DNA of 64,000 nucleotides from Mycetohabitans rhizoxinica HKI 454. Lineage in GTDB: Bacteria; Pseudomonadota; Gammaproteobacteria; Burkholderiales; Burkholderiaceae. The notes under the pieces were generated by a model. The model was not told the origin of the DNA. It saw nothing but the letters and a program-made list of their open reading frames with translations, and made no database searches. The stretch is from positions 1,929,386-1,993,385 of the forward strand of contig NC_014722.1 in the NCBI RefSeq assembly GCF_000198775.1, given 5' to 3'. Both the position numbers and the translations under genes were made by a program. How positions within the stretch are numbered: the first letter of the stretch is position 1; each line of letters begins with the position of its first letter. This document shows positions 1-9,165 of this stretch, piece by piece.

Positions 1-716
1 ATTTCGTCCAGGAACAGTGTGCCGTTCTCGGCCTGCTCGAAGCGGCCCTGCCGCATCGCCTGCGCGCCCGTGAACGCCCCGCGCTCGTGCCCAAACAGCT
101 CTGACTCGAGCAAGTCTTTCGGCATCGCCGCCGTGTTCAATGCGATAAACGGTCCATTGGCGCGCGGGCTGTGTCGATGCAGCGCATGGGCCACCAGTTC
201 CTTGCCGGTCCCGGACTCGCCAGTGATCAGCACCGTCGCCGCGGAATGAGACAACCGGCCGATCGCACGGAACATGTCCTGCATCGCCGGGGCCTGCCCA
301 AGCATTTCCGGCGCCTCAGCGAGCCGGTCATCGCAGCCGGACTCGCCGCGCATGCCCTCGTCAACGGCGCGGCGGATCAATTCGACCGCCTTATCGACGT
401 CAAACGGCTTGGCCAGATACTCGAACGCCCCGCCCTGAAAAGCCGCGACGGCGCTGTCCAGGTCCGAGAATGCCGTCATGATGATCACCGGCAACCCCGG
501 CCACCGCTCGCGCACCACATTGAGCAGTTCAAGTCCCGAACCGCCCGGCATTCGAATGTCCGATACCAGCACCTGCGGCGGCTGGTCCTGCTCGAATGCG
601 GCCAGCACGTCGCGTACACTGGTAAAGCTACGGGTCACGAAGCGCTCGCGCGCCAGTGCCTTTTCGAGCACCCAGCGTATCGACTGATCGTCGTCAACTA
701 TCCAGATTGGCTTCAT
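1..716 (-). CDS. ntrC: Nitrogen regulation response regulator NtrC (partial, C-terminus beyond window)
   Basis: Sigma-54-dependent activator of the nitrogen two-component system; phosphorylated by NtrB it drives glnA and other nitrogen genes. The ATG is at 716 and about 238 codons are visible before the left edge. The receiver domain fills residues 1-120, opening with WIVDDDQSIRW and carrying the phospho-acceptor Asp in VSDIRMPG. A linker follows, then the AAA+ domain with Walker A GESGTGKE and the sigma-54 contact loop GAFTGA, ending at FLDEI. The C-terminal HTH lies outside the window. It follows ntrB on the same strand with a 74-bp gap, in the usual glnA-ntrB-ntrC order. Identity is firm; only the truncation by the window limits it. 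Confidence 0.96.
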   Translation of the reverse strand, partial: MKPIWIVDDDQSIRWVLEKALARERFVTRSFTSVRDVLAAFEQDQPPQVLVSDIRMPGGSGLELLNVVRERWPGLPVIIMTAFSDLDSAVAAFQGGAFEYLAKPFDVDKAVELIRRAVDEGMRGESGCDDRLAEAPEMLGQAPAMQDMFRAIGRLSHSAATVLITGESGTGKELVAHALHRHSPRANGPFIALNTAAMPKDLLESELFGHERGAFTGAQAMRQGRFEQAENGTLFLDE

Positions 717-790
717 AGATTTCAAATTGGCTTCAAGATTGATCGAGCGGTTTCCTTCAATATCTGCGTGCGCGCACCTGTCGCCTACAG

Positions 791-1921
791 TCATCGAGCC
801 AGCGGCAACAGGATCTGAAATTCGGTATGGCCGCAACGGCTTTCCACTTCGATCAACCCTGCGTGCTGCTGCACAAAGGTCTGCGCAAGCGTGAGTCCAA
901 GCCCGCTGCCATCTTCCCGTCCCGACACCAGCGGATAAAAAATCCGGTCACGGATCGCCTCCGGTATGCCGGGGCCGTTGTCGGTTATCCGCAAGTCCAA
1001 TGCCAACTTGTACAACCGCTTGGCGATCGTGACCTTGCGCGCGACGCGCGTGCGCAACGCGATATGCGCGTCACCTTGCGAGATGCGCTCTTTGAGCGCC
1101 TGCGTTGCGTTGCGCGCGATGTTCAGCAACGCCTGGATCAGTTGCTCCTTATCGCCGCGAAACTCTGGCACGCTCACGTCGTAGTCGCGCTCGATCGTCA
1201 GCCCCCAGGGGAACTCGGCCAAGATCACCGCGCGTACCCGTTCACAGACCTCGTGGATGTTCACGTCACCAACAATGTGCGGATGACGGTGGGGCTCCAA
1301 AAGCCGGTCCACCAGCGTCTGCAACCGATCGGACTCCTTGATAATGACCTGCGTGTATTCGCGCAGGTCGTAGCGCGCCTCGCGCTCGCCTAACTCGGAC
1401 TCAAGCAACTGCGCCGCGCCGCGAATGCCGCCAAGCGGATTTTTAATCTCGTGCGCCAGATTGCGGATCAATTGCTTGTTGACCGACGTCAAGTCATGGA
1501 TACGTTCCTCTCGATCGCTGCGCAATTGCTGGTCGTTGGCGAACAGCTCGAGCAATACGTAGTCCGATGCTGTCTCGAGGTAGCCCACGATCACGTGCAC
1601 GCGCAACGGCTCGCGCAGCTGGCGCTCCAGTGTGGCGTCCAAGTGCGTCGCCTGGAACCGGTTGTCAGCAATCGCTGCGATGGTCGTCACTAACTCGTCG
1701 CCATTGGAGAACAGATCCGGCCACGTGGTCTGCTCCAGTTGCCGGCGCGACATCTCGAGCATCGACTCGGCCGATGGATTCGCATACGCCACTCGCAATG
1801 TCCGCTTATCCAGCACCAGCACGGCCGTTGGCAGCGCGTCGAGCCCAGGCAGCAGCCCAGAGCATGACAACGCTGAATCGTCCGGCGTATCGGATGGGCT
1901 TCGTTTCGCAGCGTATCGCAT
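791..1921 (-). CDS. ntrB: Nitrogen regulation sensor histidine kinase NtrB
   Basis: Cytosolic PII-controlled kinase/phosphatase acting on NtrC. From the ATG at 1921 it is 376 residues. A PAS domain (about 25-130) starts with LDALPTAVLVLDKRTLRVAY. The H-box NLAHEIKNPLGG has its phospho-accepting His at about 157, followed by the N-box LLNIARNATQA, G1 ITDNGPGIP and G2 GSGLGLTLAQ. The start is uncertain. An in-frame ATG at 2044 would add 41 poorly ntrB-like residues. A TTG at 1953 in another frame begins MKSLVKSKRS behind a GAGGAT ribosome site, which looks like a typical N-terminus displaced by a frameshift. The catalytic part is intact, so function is probably kept. Confidence 0.93.
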   Translation of the reverse strand: MRYAAKRSPSDTPDDSALSCSGLLPGLDALPTAVLVLDKRTLRVAYANPSAESMLEMSRRQLEQTTWPDLFSNGDELVTTIAAIADNRFQATHLDATLERQLREPLRVHVIVGYLETASDYVLLELFANDQQLRSDREERIHDLTSVNKQLIRNLAHEIKNPLGGIRGAAQLLESELGEREARYDLREYTQVIIKESDRLQTLVDRLLEPHRHPHIVGDVNIHEVCERVRAVILAEFPWGLTIERDYDVSVPEFRGDKEQLIQALLNIARNATQALKERISQGDAHIALRTRVARKVTIAKRLYKLALDLRITDNGPGIPEAIRDRIFYPLVSGREDGSGLGLTLAQTFVQQHAGLIEVESRCGHTEFQILLPLAR

Positions 1922-2091
1922 TGGCTTCGTTTCGATTTGACCAGGCTCTTCAATATCCTCGGGCCGGTCCAATAAAATAGGGACGGCGCAAGGCCATCCC
2001 CATTTCCTACCGGTCACCTCGCGGGCGCGGGCGACAACGCGCATAGGCGCGCCGCACGGCCTGCCGGCTGCCGGACAGCACGCGCCATCGC

Positions 2092-3507
2092 TCAGAGCGA
2101 GTAGTACATCTCGAACTCGATCGGGTGCGTGGTTTGACGGAAGCGTTGCAGCTCCTGCGTCTTAAGCTCGATGTACGCATCCAGCATCGAATCCGTGAAC
2201 ACGCCGCCGCGCGTGAGGAACTCGCGATCGGCATCGAGCGCGTCCAGCGCGGTGTCCAGGTTCTCGCAGACGGTCGCGATCTTCGCGTCCTCTTCCGGCG
2301 GCAGGTCGTACAGGTTCTTGTCCGCGGCCTCGCCCGGATGGATCTTGTTTTGCACGCCATCTAGGCCGGCCATCATCAGCGCCGAGAAGCACAGATACGG
2401 GTTGGCCATCGGATCCGGGAAACGCGTCTCGATCCGGCGCCCCTTTGGGTTCGACACGTGCGGAATGCGAATCGACGCGGAACGATTGCGCGCCGAATAC
2501 GCGAGCTTGACGGGTGCTTCGAAGTGCGGCACTAGCCGCTTATACGAGTTCGTGGTCGGGTTCGTGATCGCGTTCAACGCACGGGCGTGCTTGATGATGC
2601 CCCCGATGTAGAACAGCGCGAACTCGGACAGGCCCGCATAGCCATTGCCTGCGAACAGGTTTTGGCCATCCTTCCAAATCGACTGATGCACGTGCATGCC
2701 GGAACCGTTGTCGCCCACCACCGGCTTGGGCATGAACGTCGCGGTCTTGCCGTACGTATGGGCCACGTTATGTACAACGTACTTCAGGATCTGCGTCCAG
2801 TCAGCGCGTTGCACCAATGTCGAGAATTTTGTGCCGATCTCGTTCTGGCCGGAACCCGCGACCTCATGGTGATGCACTTCGACCGGCACGCCCAGTTGCT
2901 CGAGCAACAGGCACATCTCCGAGCGCATGTCCTGGAACGAATCGACCGGGGCAACCGGGAAATAGCCGCCCTTAACGCCCGGACGGTGACCGCTGTTGCC
3001 GTGCTCGAATTCCTTGCCCGACGACCAAGCAGCCTCTTCGGAGCCGATCTTCACGAAGCAGCCCGACATATCAATGTTCCACTGCACCGAATCAAAAATG
3101 AAGAATTCGGGTTCCGGGCCAAAAAACGCGGTATCACCCAAGCCCGTGCTCTTCAGGTACGCCTCGGCACGCTTGGCGAGCGAGCGCGGGTCGCGCTCAT
3201 AGCCCTTGCCGTCCGACGGCTCGATCACGTCGCAGGTAAGGACCAACGTCGATTCCTCGTAGAATGGGTCGATATACGCGGTGTTCGGATCCGGCAACAG
3301 CAGCATATCCGACGCTTCAATTCCCTTCCAGCCGACAATCGAGGAACCGTCGAACGCGTGGCCGGCTTCGAACTTGTCCTCGTCGAACGCCGACACCGGC
3401 ACCGACACGTGTTGTTCCTTGCCGCGGGTGTCGGTGAAGCGAAAATCGACGAACTTGACGTCCTCGTCCTCGACGAGCTTGATGACGTCGGCCACGGTTT
3501 GAGCCAT
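2092..3507 (-). CDS. glnA: Glutamine synthetase type I
   Basis: Condenses glutamate and ammonia to glutamine with ATP; dodecameric cytosolic enzyme at the centre of nitrogen assimilation. 471 residues, the normal GSI length. The start at 3507 ([10 protein letters not shown]) is chosen for the AGGAG site just upstream and because residues before it are not GSI-like. Visible motifs: FDGSSIVGW near 55, the metal/ATP region [32 protein letters not shown], the ATP-binding stretch [12 protein letters not shown], and the adenylylation-loop region NLYDLPPEE, in which the Tyr is the expected AMP acceptor. It leads glnA-ntrB-ntrC on the minus strand and is preceded by a sigma-54 promoter and NtrC dyads (separate entries). 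Confidence 0.98.
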   Translation of the reverse strand: MAQTVADVIKLVEDEDVKFVDFRFTDTRGKEQHVSVPVSAFDEDKFEAGHAFDGSSIVGWKGIEASDMLLLPDPNTAYIDPFYEESTLVLTCDVIEPSDGKGYERDPRSLAKRAEAYLKSTGLGDTAFFGPEPEFFIFDSVQWNIDMSGCFVKIGSEEAAWSSGKEFEHGNSGHRPGVKGGYFPVAPVDSFQDMRSEMCLLLEQLGVPVEVHHHEVAGSGQNEIGTKFSTLVQRADWTQILKYVVHNVAHTYGKTATFMPKPVVGDNGSGMHVHQSIWKDGQNLFAGNGYAGLSEFALFYIGGIIKHARALNAITNPTTNSYKRLVPHFEAPVKLAYSARNRSASIRIPHVSNPKGRRIETRFPDPMANPYLCFSALMMAGLDGVQNKIHPGEAADKNLYDLPPEEDAKIATVCENLDTALDALDADREFLTRGGVFTDSMLDAYIELKTQELQRFRQTTHPIEFEMYYSL

Positions 3508-3590
3508 TCCTTTCTCCTGATGAACAATGGGGGCGATACCACTTCCCGATTCCGGCTTCTCGGTTATGCAACGGGATCGGGTCCGAACAA

Positions 3591-3606
3591 AGCACACTCC
3601 ATGCCA
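3591..3606 (-). promoter_or_regulatory. Sigma-54 promoter of glnA
   Basis: Read on the minus strand this is TGGCAT-N5-GTGCT, with GG and GC exactly 10 bases apart. It differs from the sigma-54 consensus TGGCAC-N5-TTGC at two positions. The -12 GC lies at 3592-3593, so transcription would start near 3580, leaving about 70 bases of leader before the glnA ATG. The three NtrC-type dyads sit 100-190 bases upstream, the expected enhancer geometry. Confidence 0.75.
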
Positions 3607-3704
3607 AATTATGACGCAGGGACGCCGGGCACGCTCCATTGCAGGGCTTATGACCTACCATGACCTACGAGCAGCGTATTACCCGTCCTAGTCGCAGCGC
3701 CTTG

Positions 3705-3721
3705 CGCACAATATTAGTGCA
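3705..3721. promoter_or_regulatory. NtrC-binding site (promoter-proximal)
   Basis: Dyad GCAC-AATATTA-GTGC, matching the NtrC consensus half-sites (TGCAC...GTGCA) with the usual 7-base centre. It is the most promoter-proximal of three similar dyads upstream of glnA. Confidence 0.65.
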
Positions 3722-3744
3722 ACTTCGATTGGCGGCACCGAACA

Positions 3745-3761
3745 AGCACGCGATCGGTGCA
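3745..3761. promoter_or_regulatory. NtrC-binding site (middle)
   Basis: Dyad GCAC-GCGATCG-GTGC. Its centre is 40 bases from the proximal dyad and 29 bases from the distal one, close to three helical turns, as in paired NtrC enhancers. Confidence 0.55.
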
Positions 3762-3773
3762 AAAAGACGATAA

Positions 3774-3790
3774 TGCACCAAGGTCGTGCT
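3774..3790. promoter_or_regulatory. NtrC-binding site (distal)
   Basis: TGCACCAAGGTCGTGCT, very like the strong NtrC site upstream of E. coli glnA. It lies only 73 bases before the divergent rhodanese gene, so it could also affect that gene. Confidence 0.7.
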
Positions 3791-3862
3791 CCATGCCGCT
3801 GCCTAGGCGGGTCATTCTACGACGACGCTAAAATTAAACCATTGCGCTTTTTGGACACAGTG

Positions 3863-4327
3863 ATGACTTCCCGTGACGCGATTTATGCAGCGGCCGAGCG
3901 GCGCCGCACGCAACACCAGTTGCAGTATGCCGGCGCGCTGGCGCCAGGTGAGGCATTCGAGTTGTTGGCGCTCGAACCGGGGGCCCGGCTGGTTGACGTA
4001 CGCACCCGCGCGGAACTGGACTGGGTCGGCCGCCCGGTCGTCGGGGATGGCCAGTACGTACACATCGAGTGGACGCGATACCCGGGCGGCGTTCCCAACC
4101 CGGAGTTCGTCGAGCAACTGTCCCAAGTGGCGATGCCGCACACACCGATCCTGCTGCTGTGCCGCAGCGCCGCGCGCTCGAAGCTGGCCGCAGTGGCAGC
4201 GGCGAACGCGGGCTTCATGCACGCCTACGATATTCTGGAAGGTTTTGAGGGCGACAAGGACGCTCGAGGCCACCGTAAGACGGTTGGCGGTTGGTGTTTC
4301 CGTGGCCTACCCTGGGTGAGCGCCTAG
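3863..4327 (+). CDS. Rhodanese-like domain protein
   Basis: Single-domain rhodanese of 154 residues (sulfurtransferase fold), cytosolic, exact substrate unknown. The ATG at 3863 starts MTSRDAIYAAAE; an upstream in-frame extension would run into the glnA enhancer and is rejected. Conserved pieces: RLVDVRTRAELDWVGRP (strand plus CH2A region) and the active-site loop CRSAARSK with the catalytic Cys, followed by the C-terminal GWCFRGLPW. Divergent from glnA, so it shares the regulatory interval, but whether NtrC influences it cannot be told from sequence. Confidence 0.85.
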   Translation: MTSRDAIYAAAERRRTQHQLQYAGALAPGEAFELLALEPGARLVDVRTRAELDWVGRPVVGDGQYVHIEWTRYPGGVPNPEFVEQLSQVAMPHTPILLLCRSAARSKLAAVAAANAGFMHAYDILEGFEGDKDARGHRKTVGGWCFRGLPWVSA

Positions 4328-4638
4328 GCTCGGAGACACTACTTTGGGAACACCGCGCCATAGGAGGTCGCGGCCGGATGGTCCCACACGCGGAACGTGC
4401 ACGACCCCGGACGCGGCGGCCTGACGTGCCCCCTCACTGCCATGCCGCACGCCCGTCGCGGTTGCCGCAGGCGGTGGGCGCAGTAACGTTCCGAAAAAAA
4501 GGGCGCTGGACTGACACGGTCGACGCACGTAGGATTTCGTGCAGTTTCCAATGATGGTCCGACAAACCAGGCATCCCACCACGTCGGCTCGTCGTCGCAG
4601 CCCTTCCCCACCATCGCGTCCCAACGATTGGCTCGACC
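4328..4638. other. Intergenic, no gene seen
   Basis: 311 bases between the rhodanese gene and mdtA. Open frames here are short and show no recognisable family. It presumably carries the mdtABC promoter, but no convincing -35/-10 pair or operator was recognised. Confidence 0.5.
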
Positions 4639-6003
4639 ATGCAGAAAGACGAACAACAACAAACCCGATCATCCGATGCAGCGCCGCGCGCCGTGGCCAG
4701 CCGCACCCGCACGCGCGTGCTGCGGCTGGCCACGGGGCTCGTCGCTGTCGTCGTCGTGCTGCTTTGGTGGCATCCGTGGCAACGTAATGCCATGCGCGGC
4801 ACGGCGGGCGCCCACGCCAGCGGCACAGCCACGGGCAATGCCGGCAAGCCGCCTGGCGCGAAACGTGGCAGCCATGGTGGCGGCGCGTTCGCGGACATGC
4901 CACAGCCGATTAAAGTCGCGACCGTGGTCCATGGCGAAATGCCAATCATGATCAATGCGCTGGGCACCGTGACACCGCTCGCGACGGTGACCGTGCGCAC
5001 GCAGTTGAATGGCACGCTGATGTCGGTCAATTTCCAGGAAGGCCAACTCGTCAAGCGCGGCGATGTACTCGCACAAATCGATCCACGCCCCTACGAAATT
5101 TCACTGCGCAACGCCGAAGGGCAACTGGCGAAAAACCAGGCGCTGCTGCGACAGGCAGTGTCGGATCTGAACGCGTACCAGGCGTTGTTCAAGCAGGATT
5201 CGATCTCGCGCCAGCAGGTCAACACGCAGGCCTCGCTCGTCGAGCAGTACCGTGGCCAGGTAAAGTCGGACCAGGCGACGATCGATACGTACAAGCTGGA
5301 CTTAACCTACGCGCGGATCACCGCGCCGGTGACTGGCCGAGTGGGACTGCGTCAGGTGGATCCGGGCAACTACGTGACCACCAGCGATACAAACGGCATT
5401 GTCGTAATCACGCAGATGCAGCCCATGAGCGTCGTGTTCACCACGTCCGAGGACAACCTACAAGCCATCCTTAAGCAATGGACCGCCGGCGCCAAGATGT
5501 GCGCGACCGCATACGACCGCACCAACAGCCGGCCGCTGGAAACCGGCGAGTTGCACACCCTCGACAACCAGATCGATACGACCACCGGCACCGTGAAGCT
5601 GCGCGCGGTGTTCCAGAACGCGGGGCAGGCGTTGTTCCCGAATCAGTTCGTCAACGTGCGGCTACGCGTGGACACGATCCGCAACGCGACCATCGTACCG
5701 ACTTCCGCGGTGCTCAATGGCTCGATGGGAACATTTGTCTATGTGGTCAAAGCCGACAATACAGTCACCGTGCGCCCGGTGAAAACGGGTCCGGTCGATG
5801 GCGAGCGCACCAGCATCGTCTCCGGTCTAGTGGTGGGAGAGCGTGTCGTCATCGACGGCTCAGACCGATTGCGCGAAGGCGCCAAAATCACGATTCCGGC
5901 CGCGATCGCTAGTGGCCGCCCCGCCGCGTCGGCAGGCCAAGCGGCGCGTGGCGCGCGTCACGCGTCGGCCACGCACGGCCACGCGCACCAACCGCAGCCT
6001 TGA
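4639..6003 (+). CDS. mdtA: RND efflux periplasmic adaptor subunit MdtA
   Basis: Membrane-fusion protein joining an RND pump to an outer-membrane channel; 454 residues. An N-terminal membrane anchor lies around residues 28-45 (LATGLVAVVVVLLWW), then a low-complexity Gly/Ala/His linker to about residue 88. The first lipoyl half is IKVATVVHGEMP...NALGTVTPLATVTV, the helical hairpin about 150-225 (NAEGQLAKNQALLRQA...), and the second lipoyl half ITAPVTGRVGLRQVDPGNYV. The beta-barrel and MP domains follow (LDNQIDTTTGTVKLRA, FPNQFVNVRL). A His/Pro/Ala tail ends the protein. It begins the mdtABC operon, 48 bases before mdtB. No outer-membrane factor gene follows, so TolC-type partners must be elsewhere. 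Confidence 0.93.
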   Translation: MQKDEQQQTRSSDAAPRAVASRTRTRVLRLATGLVAVVVVLLWWHPWQRNAMRGTAGAHASGTATGNAGKPPGAKRGSHGGGAFADMPQPIKVATVVHGEMPIMINALGTVTPLATVTVRTQLNGTLMSVNFQEGQLVKRGDVLAQIDPRPYEISLRNAEGQLAKNQALLRQAVSDLNAYQALFKQDSISRQQVNTQASLVEQYRGQVKSDQATIDTYKLDLTYARITAPVTGRVGLRQVDPGNYVTTSDTNGIVVITQMQPMSVVFTTSEDNLQAILKQWTAGAKMCATAYDRTNSRPLETGELHTLDNQIDTTTGTVKLRAVFQNAGQALFPNQFVNVRLRVDTIRNATIVPTSAVLNGSMGTFVYVVKADNTVTVRPVKTGPVDGERTSIVSGLVVGERVVIDGSDRLREGAKITIPAAIASGRPAASAGQAARGARHASATHGHAHQPQP

Positions 6004-6051
6004 TTCCGGCCGGGACCTGCCCCGGCGCCGCGCTCCCGGACCATTCGACGC

Positions 6052-9000
6052 ATGAATCCATCCCGCCTCTTTATTCTCCGCCCAGTCGGCACAGCACTGC
6101 TGATGGCCGCCATCATGCTGGCCGGCCTTGTGTCGCTGCAGTTCCTGCCACTGTCCGCGCTGCCAGAAGTGGACTATCCGACGATTCAAGTGCAGACCTT
6201 CTATCCCGGTGCCAGCCCCGAGGTGATGACCTCGTCGGTGACTGCGCCGCTGGAGCGCCAGTTCGGTCAGATGCCGGGGCTGAATCAGATGTCGTCGCAA
6301 AGCTCGGCGGGCGCATCGGTCATCACGCTGCAGTTTTCGCTGGACTTGCCGCTGGACATCGCGGAGCAAGAAGTGCAGGCGGCCATCAACGCGGCAGGCA
6401 ACCTGCTGCCGTCCGATCTGCCAGCGCCGCCGATCTACGCAAAGGTCAATCCGGCCGACGCCCCCATTCTCACGCTGGCGATCACTTCTAAGACGCTGCC
6501 GTTGACCCAGGTGCAGGACCTGGTCGATACCCGGCTCGCGCAGAAAATCTCGCAAGTGGGCGGCGTCGGGCTGGTGAGCTTGAGCGGTGGACAGCGGCCC
6601 GCGATCCGCATCCAGGCCAACCCGCGCGCGCTCGCGGCGTACGGCCTGAATCTGGACGATCTGCGCACCACGATTTCGAACCTGAACGTCAACACCCCAA
6701 AAGGCAACTTTGACGGTCCGACACGTGCCTACACGATCAATGCCAACGACCAGTTGACCGATGCCAGTGCGTATCACAGCGCGGTAGTCGCCTACAAGAA
6801 CGGCCGTCCGGTGATGCTAACCGACGTCGCGCAGATCGTCTCCGGCCCGGAGAACACGAAGCTAGGCGCGTGGGTCGATACCGAGCCGGCGATCATCCTA
6901 AATGTGCAGCGGCAGCCGGGCGCCAATGTGATCCAAGTGGTCGACAACATCAAGGCGCTGCTGCCGCAGTTGCAGCAAAGCCTGCCCGCATCGGTCGAGA
7001 CCCGCGTGTTGACCGATCGCACCACGACGATCCGCGCGTCGGTACGCGACGTGCAGTTCGAGCTGGTAACGGCGGTCGTGCTGGTGGTGCTGGTGATGTA
7101 CCTGTTCCTCGGCAGTTGGCAGGCGACCGTGATTCCCAGCCTGTCCGTGCCACTGTCGCTGATCGGCACGCTGGCGGTGATGTACCTGTACGGATTTTCG
7201 CTGGACAATCTGTCTTTGATGGCGCTGACCATTGCCACGGGCTTCGTCGTCGATGACGCGATCGTGATGATCGAGAACATCACCCGCTACGTTGAGGACG
7301 GCGACACGCCGTTGCAAGCCGCGCTGAAGGGCTCCAAGCAAATCGGCTTCACGATCATTTCGCTGACCGTGTCGTTGCTCGCGGTGCTAATCCCGTTGCT
7401 GTTCATGGGTGATGTCGTCGGCCGGCTGTTCCACGAGTTTGCGATCACGCTTGCCGTGGCGATCGTGTTCTCTGCAGTGGTGTCGCTCACGCTCGTGCCG
7501 ATGCTGTGCGCCAAGCTGCTCCGGCACAGTCCACCGAAGGAAAGCGGCCGCTTCGAGGCCCGGGCCCGTGCGTTCTTCGATGCGGTGATCGCCGCCTACG
7601 CAAAGATGCTCTCGCGGGTGCTCGATCACCAGCCGCTCACGCTGCTCGTTGCACTGCTCACGCTGGTGCTCACGATCATGCTCTACATCGTAGCGCCGAA
7701 GGGCTTTTTCCCGACGCAAGACACCGGCATCATCCAAGGCATCACGCAGGCCTCGCAAAGTGTGTCGTACGCGGCCATGGCCGAGCACCAGCAAGCGCTC
7801 GCCGCCGAAATCCTGAAGGACCCGGATGTCCAGAGCCTGTCGTCGTTCATCGGCGTAGACGGCACCAATCTCACGCTGAACAGCGGCCGTTTGCTGATCA
7901 ATCTGAAGCCGTTCGACGAACGCAGCCGCGACGCGCAGCAAATCATCCGCTCGTTGCAGCAGCGCGTCGCGCAGATACCCGGCATCTCGCTGTATATGCA
8001 GCCAGTGCAGGACCTGACGATTGACTCGACGCTCAGCGCGACGCAATACCAACTCATGCTGACCGACGCGAACGCCCAAGCGTTTGCTGACTGGGTGCCG
8101 AAGTTTGTCGCGCGGCTCAAGCAGGCGCCGGAGTTGGCTGATGTCGCCAGCGACTTACAGCAAAACGGGCTCTCAACCTATATTGAGATCGATCGCAGTA
8201 CCGCCGCGCGCTTCGGCATCACGCCGGCGACGGTCAACAACGCGCTGTATGATGCCTTTGGGCAGCGCATCATCTCGACCATCTTCACTCAATCAAACCA
8301 GTATCGCGTGATCCTGGAGGCGGACCCGAAGATGCACGAGTCCCCGGACGCACTGGGCACGATCTACCTGCCATCGGCCACCGCGCCTGGCGCCCAGGTC
8401 CCGCTGTCGTCCATCGCGACCTTCCATCAGCAAAACGCGCCGCTGCTGATCTCGCACTTAGGCCAGTTCCCGTCCACCACCCTCTCGTTCAACCTCGCGC
8501 CGGGCAAATCGCTCGGCGCGGCGGTGAAGGCCATCGAGCAAGCGAAGGACGACATCGGTCTGCCGCCCTCGTTCCAGATCCGCTATCAGGGCGCGGCGCT
8601 GGCATTCCAAGCATCGCTGTCCGACCAGGTATTCCTGATCCTGGCCGCGATCGTCACGATGTACATTGTCCTTGGCGTGCTATACGAGAGCTTCGTCCAT
8701 CCCATCACAATCCTGTCTACGCTGCCCTCCGCCGGCGTCGGCGCGCTGCTCGCATTGAGCGTCACCGGGCATGACCTGGATATCATCGGCATCATCGGCA
8801 TCGTGCTGCTGATCGGCATCGTCAAAAAGAACGCGATCATGATGATCGACTTTGCGCTTGAAGCGCAGCGAGAACAAGGCAAGCGCCCTCGCGACGCGAT
8901 CTACCAGGCTTGCCTGCTGCGCTTTCGGCCGATCCTGATGACGACGATGGCAGCGCTGCTCGGTGCGCTGCCGCTGATGCTGGGCACGGGCTCCGGTCAC

Positions 9001-9165
9001 GAGTTGCGCCATCCGCTAGGCATCGCGATCGCCGGCGGGCTGGTCGTCAGCCAGTTGCTGACGCTGTTCACGACGCCGGTGATTTACCTTGGCTTTGACC
9101 GGCTCGCCTCGGCGCTGCGCGAACGCTTGTCGCGCGATGCCAGCGGCGAAGGCAGCAGACAATGA
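6052..9165 (+). CDS. mdtB: Multidrug RND efflux inner-membrane subunit MdtB
   Basis: Proton-driven exporter of the inner membrane, predicted to form the heteromultimeric MdtBC pump. 1037 residues, the standard RND size, with 12 membrane spans and two large periplasmic loops. It starts [18 protein letters not shown]; the RND signature is [14 protein letters not shown] around residue 400, with the TM4 proton-relay residues DD. A second set of spans near the end includes [18 protein letters not shown]. The stop overlaps the mdtC start in ATGA, indicating translational coupling. Substrates cannot be read from sequence; enteric MdtABC exports bile salts and novobiocin. Confidence 0.95.
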   Translation: MNPSRLFILRPVGTALLMAAIMLAGLVSLQFLPLSALPEVDYPTIQVQTFYPGASPEVMTSSVTAPLERQFGQMPGLNQMSSQSSAGASVITLQFSLDLPLDIAEQEVQAAINAAGNLLPSDLPAPPIYAKVNPADAPILTLAITSKTLPLTQVQDLVDTRLAQKISQVGGVGLVSLSGGQRPAIRIQANPRALAAYGLNLDDLRTTISNLNVNTPKGNFDGPTRAYTINANDQLTDASAYHSAVVAYKNGRPVMLTDVAQIVSGPENTKLGAWVDTEPAIILNVQRQPGANVIQVVDNIKALLPQLQQSLPASVETRVLTDRTTTIRASVRDVQFELVTAVVLVVLVMYLFLGSWQATVIPSLSVPLSLIGTLAVMYLYGFSLDNLSLMALTIATGFVVDDAIVMIENITRYVEDGDTPLQAALKGSKQIGFTIISLTVSLLAVLIPLLFMGDVVGRLFHEFAITLAVAIVFSAVVSLTLVPMLCAKLLRHSPPKESGRFEARARAFFDAVIAAYAKMLSRVLDHQPLTLLVALLTLVLTIMLYIVAPKGFFPTQDTGIIQGITQASQSVSYAAMAEHQQALAAEILKDPDVQSLSSFIGVDGTNLTLNSGRLLINLKPFDERSRDAQQIIRSLQQRVAQIPGISLYMQPVQDLTIDSTLSATQYQLMLTDANAQAFADWVPKFVARLKQAPELADVASDLQQNGLSTYIEIDRSTAARFGITPATVNNALYDAFGQRIISTIFTQSNQYRVILEADPKMHESPDALGTIYLPSATAPGAQVPLSSIATFHQQNAPLLISHLGQFPSTTLSFNLAPGKSLGAAVKAIEQAKDDIGLPPSFQIRYQGAALAFQASLSDQVFLILAAIVTMYIVLGVLYESFVHPITILSTLPSAGVGALLALSVTGHDLDIIGIIGIVLLIGIVKKNAIMMIDFALEAQREQGKRPRDAIYQACLLRFRPILMTTMAALLGALPLMLGTGSGHELRHPLGIAIAGGLVVSQLLTLFTTPVIYLGFDRLASALRERLSRDASGEGSRQ

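Noticed and set aside
171..818. Long plus-strand ORF over ntrC
   Set aside because: Shadow of the minus-strand response regulator; protein has no family character and the antisense frame explains it.
2587..3663. 358-codon plus-strand ORF antisense to glnA
   Set aside because: High-GC mirror frame of a strongly conserved enzyme; no ribosome site or family.
5860..6777. 305-codon minus-strand ORF across mdtA/mdtB
   Set aside because: Antisense shadow in a GC-rich operon; Arg/Gln-rich without domain.
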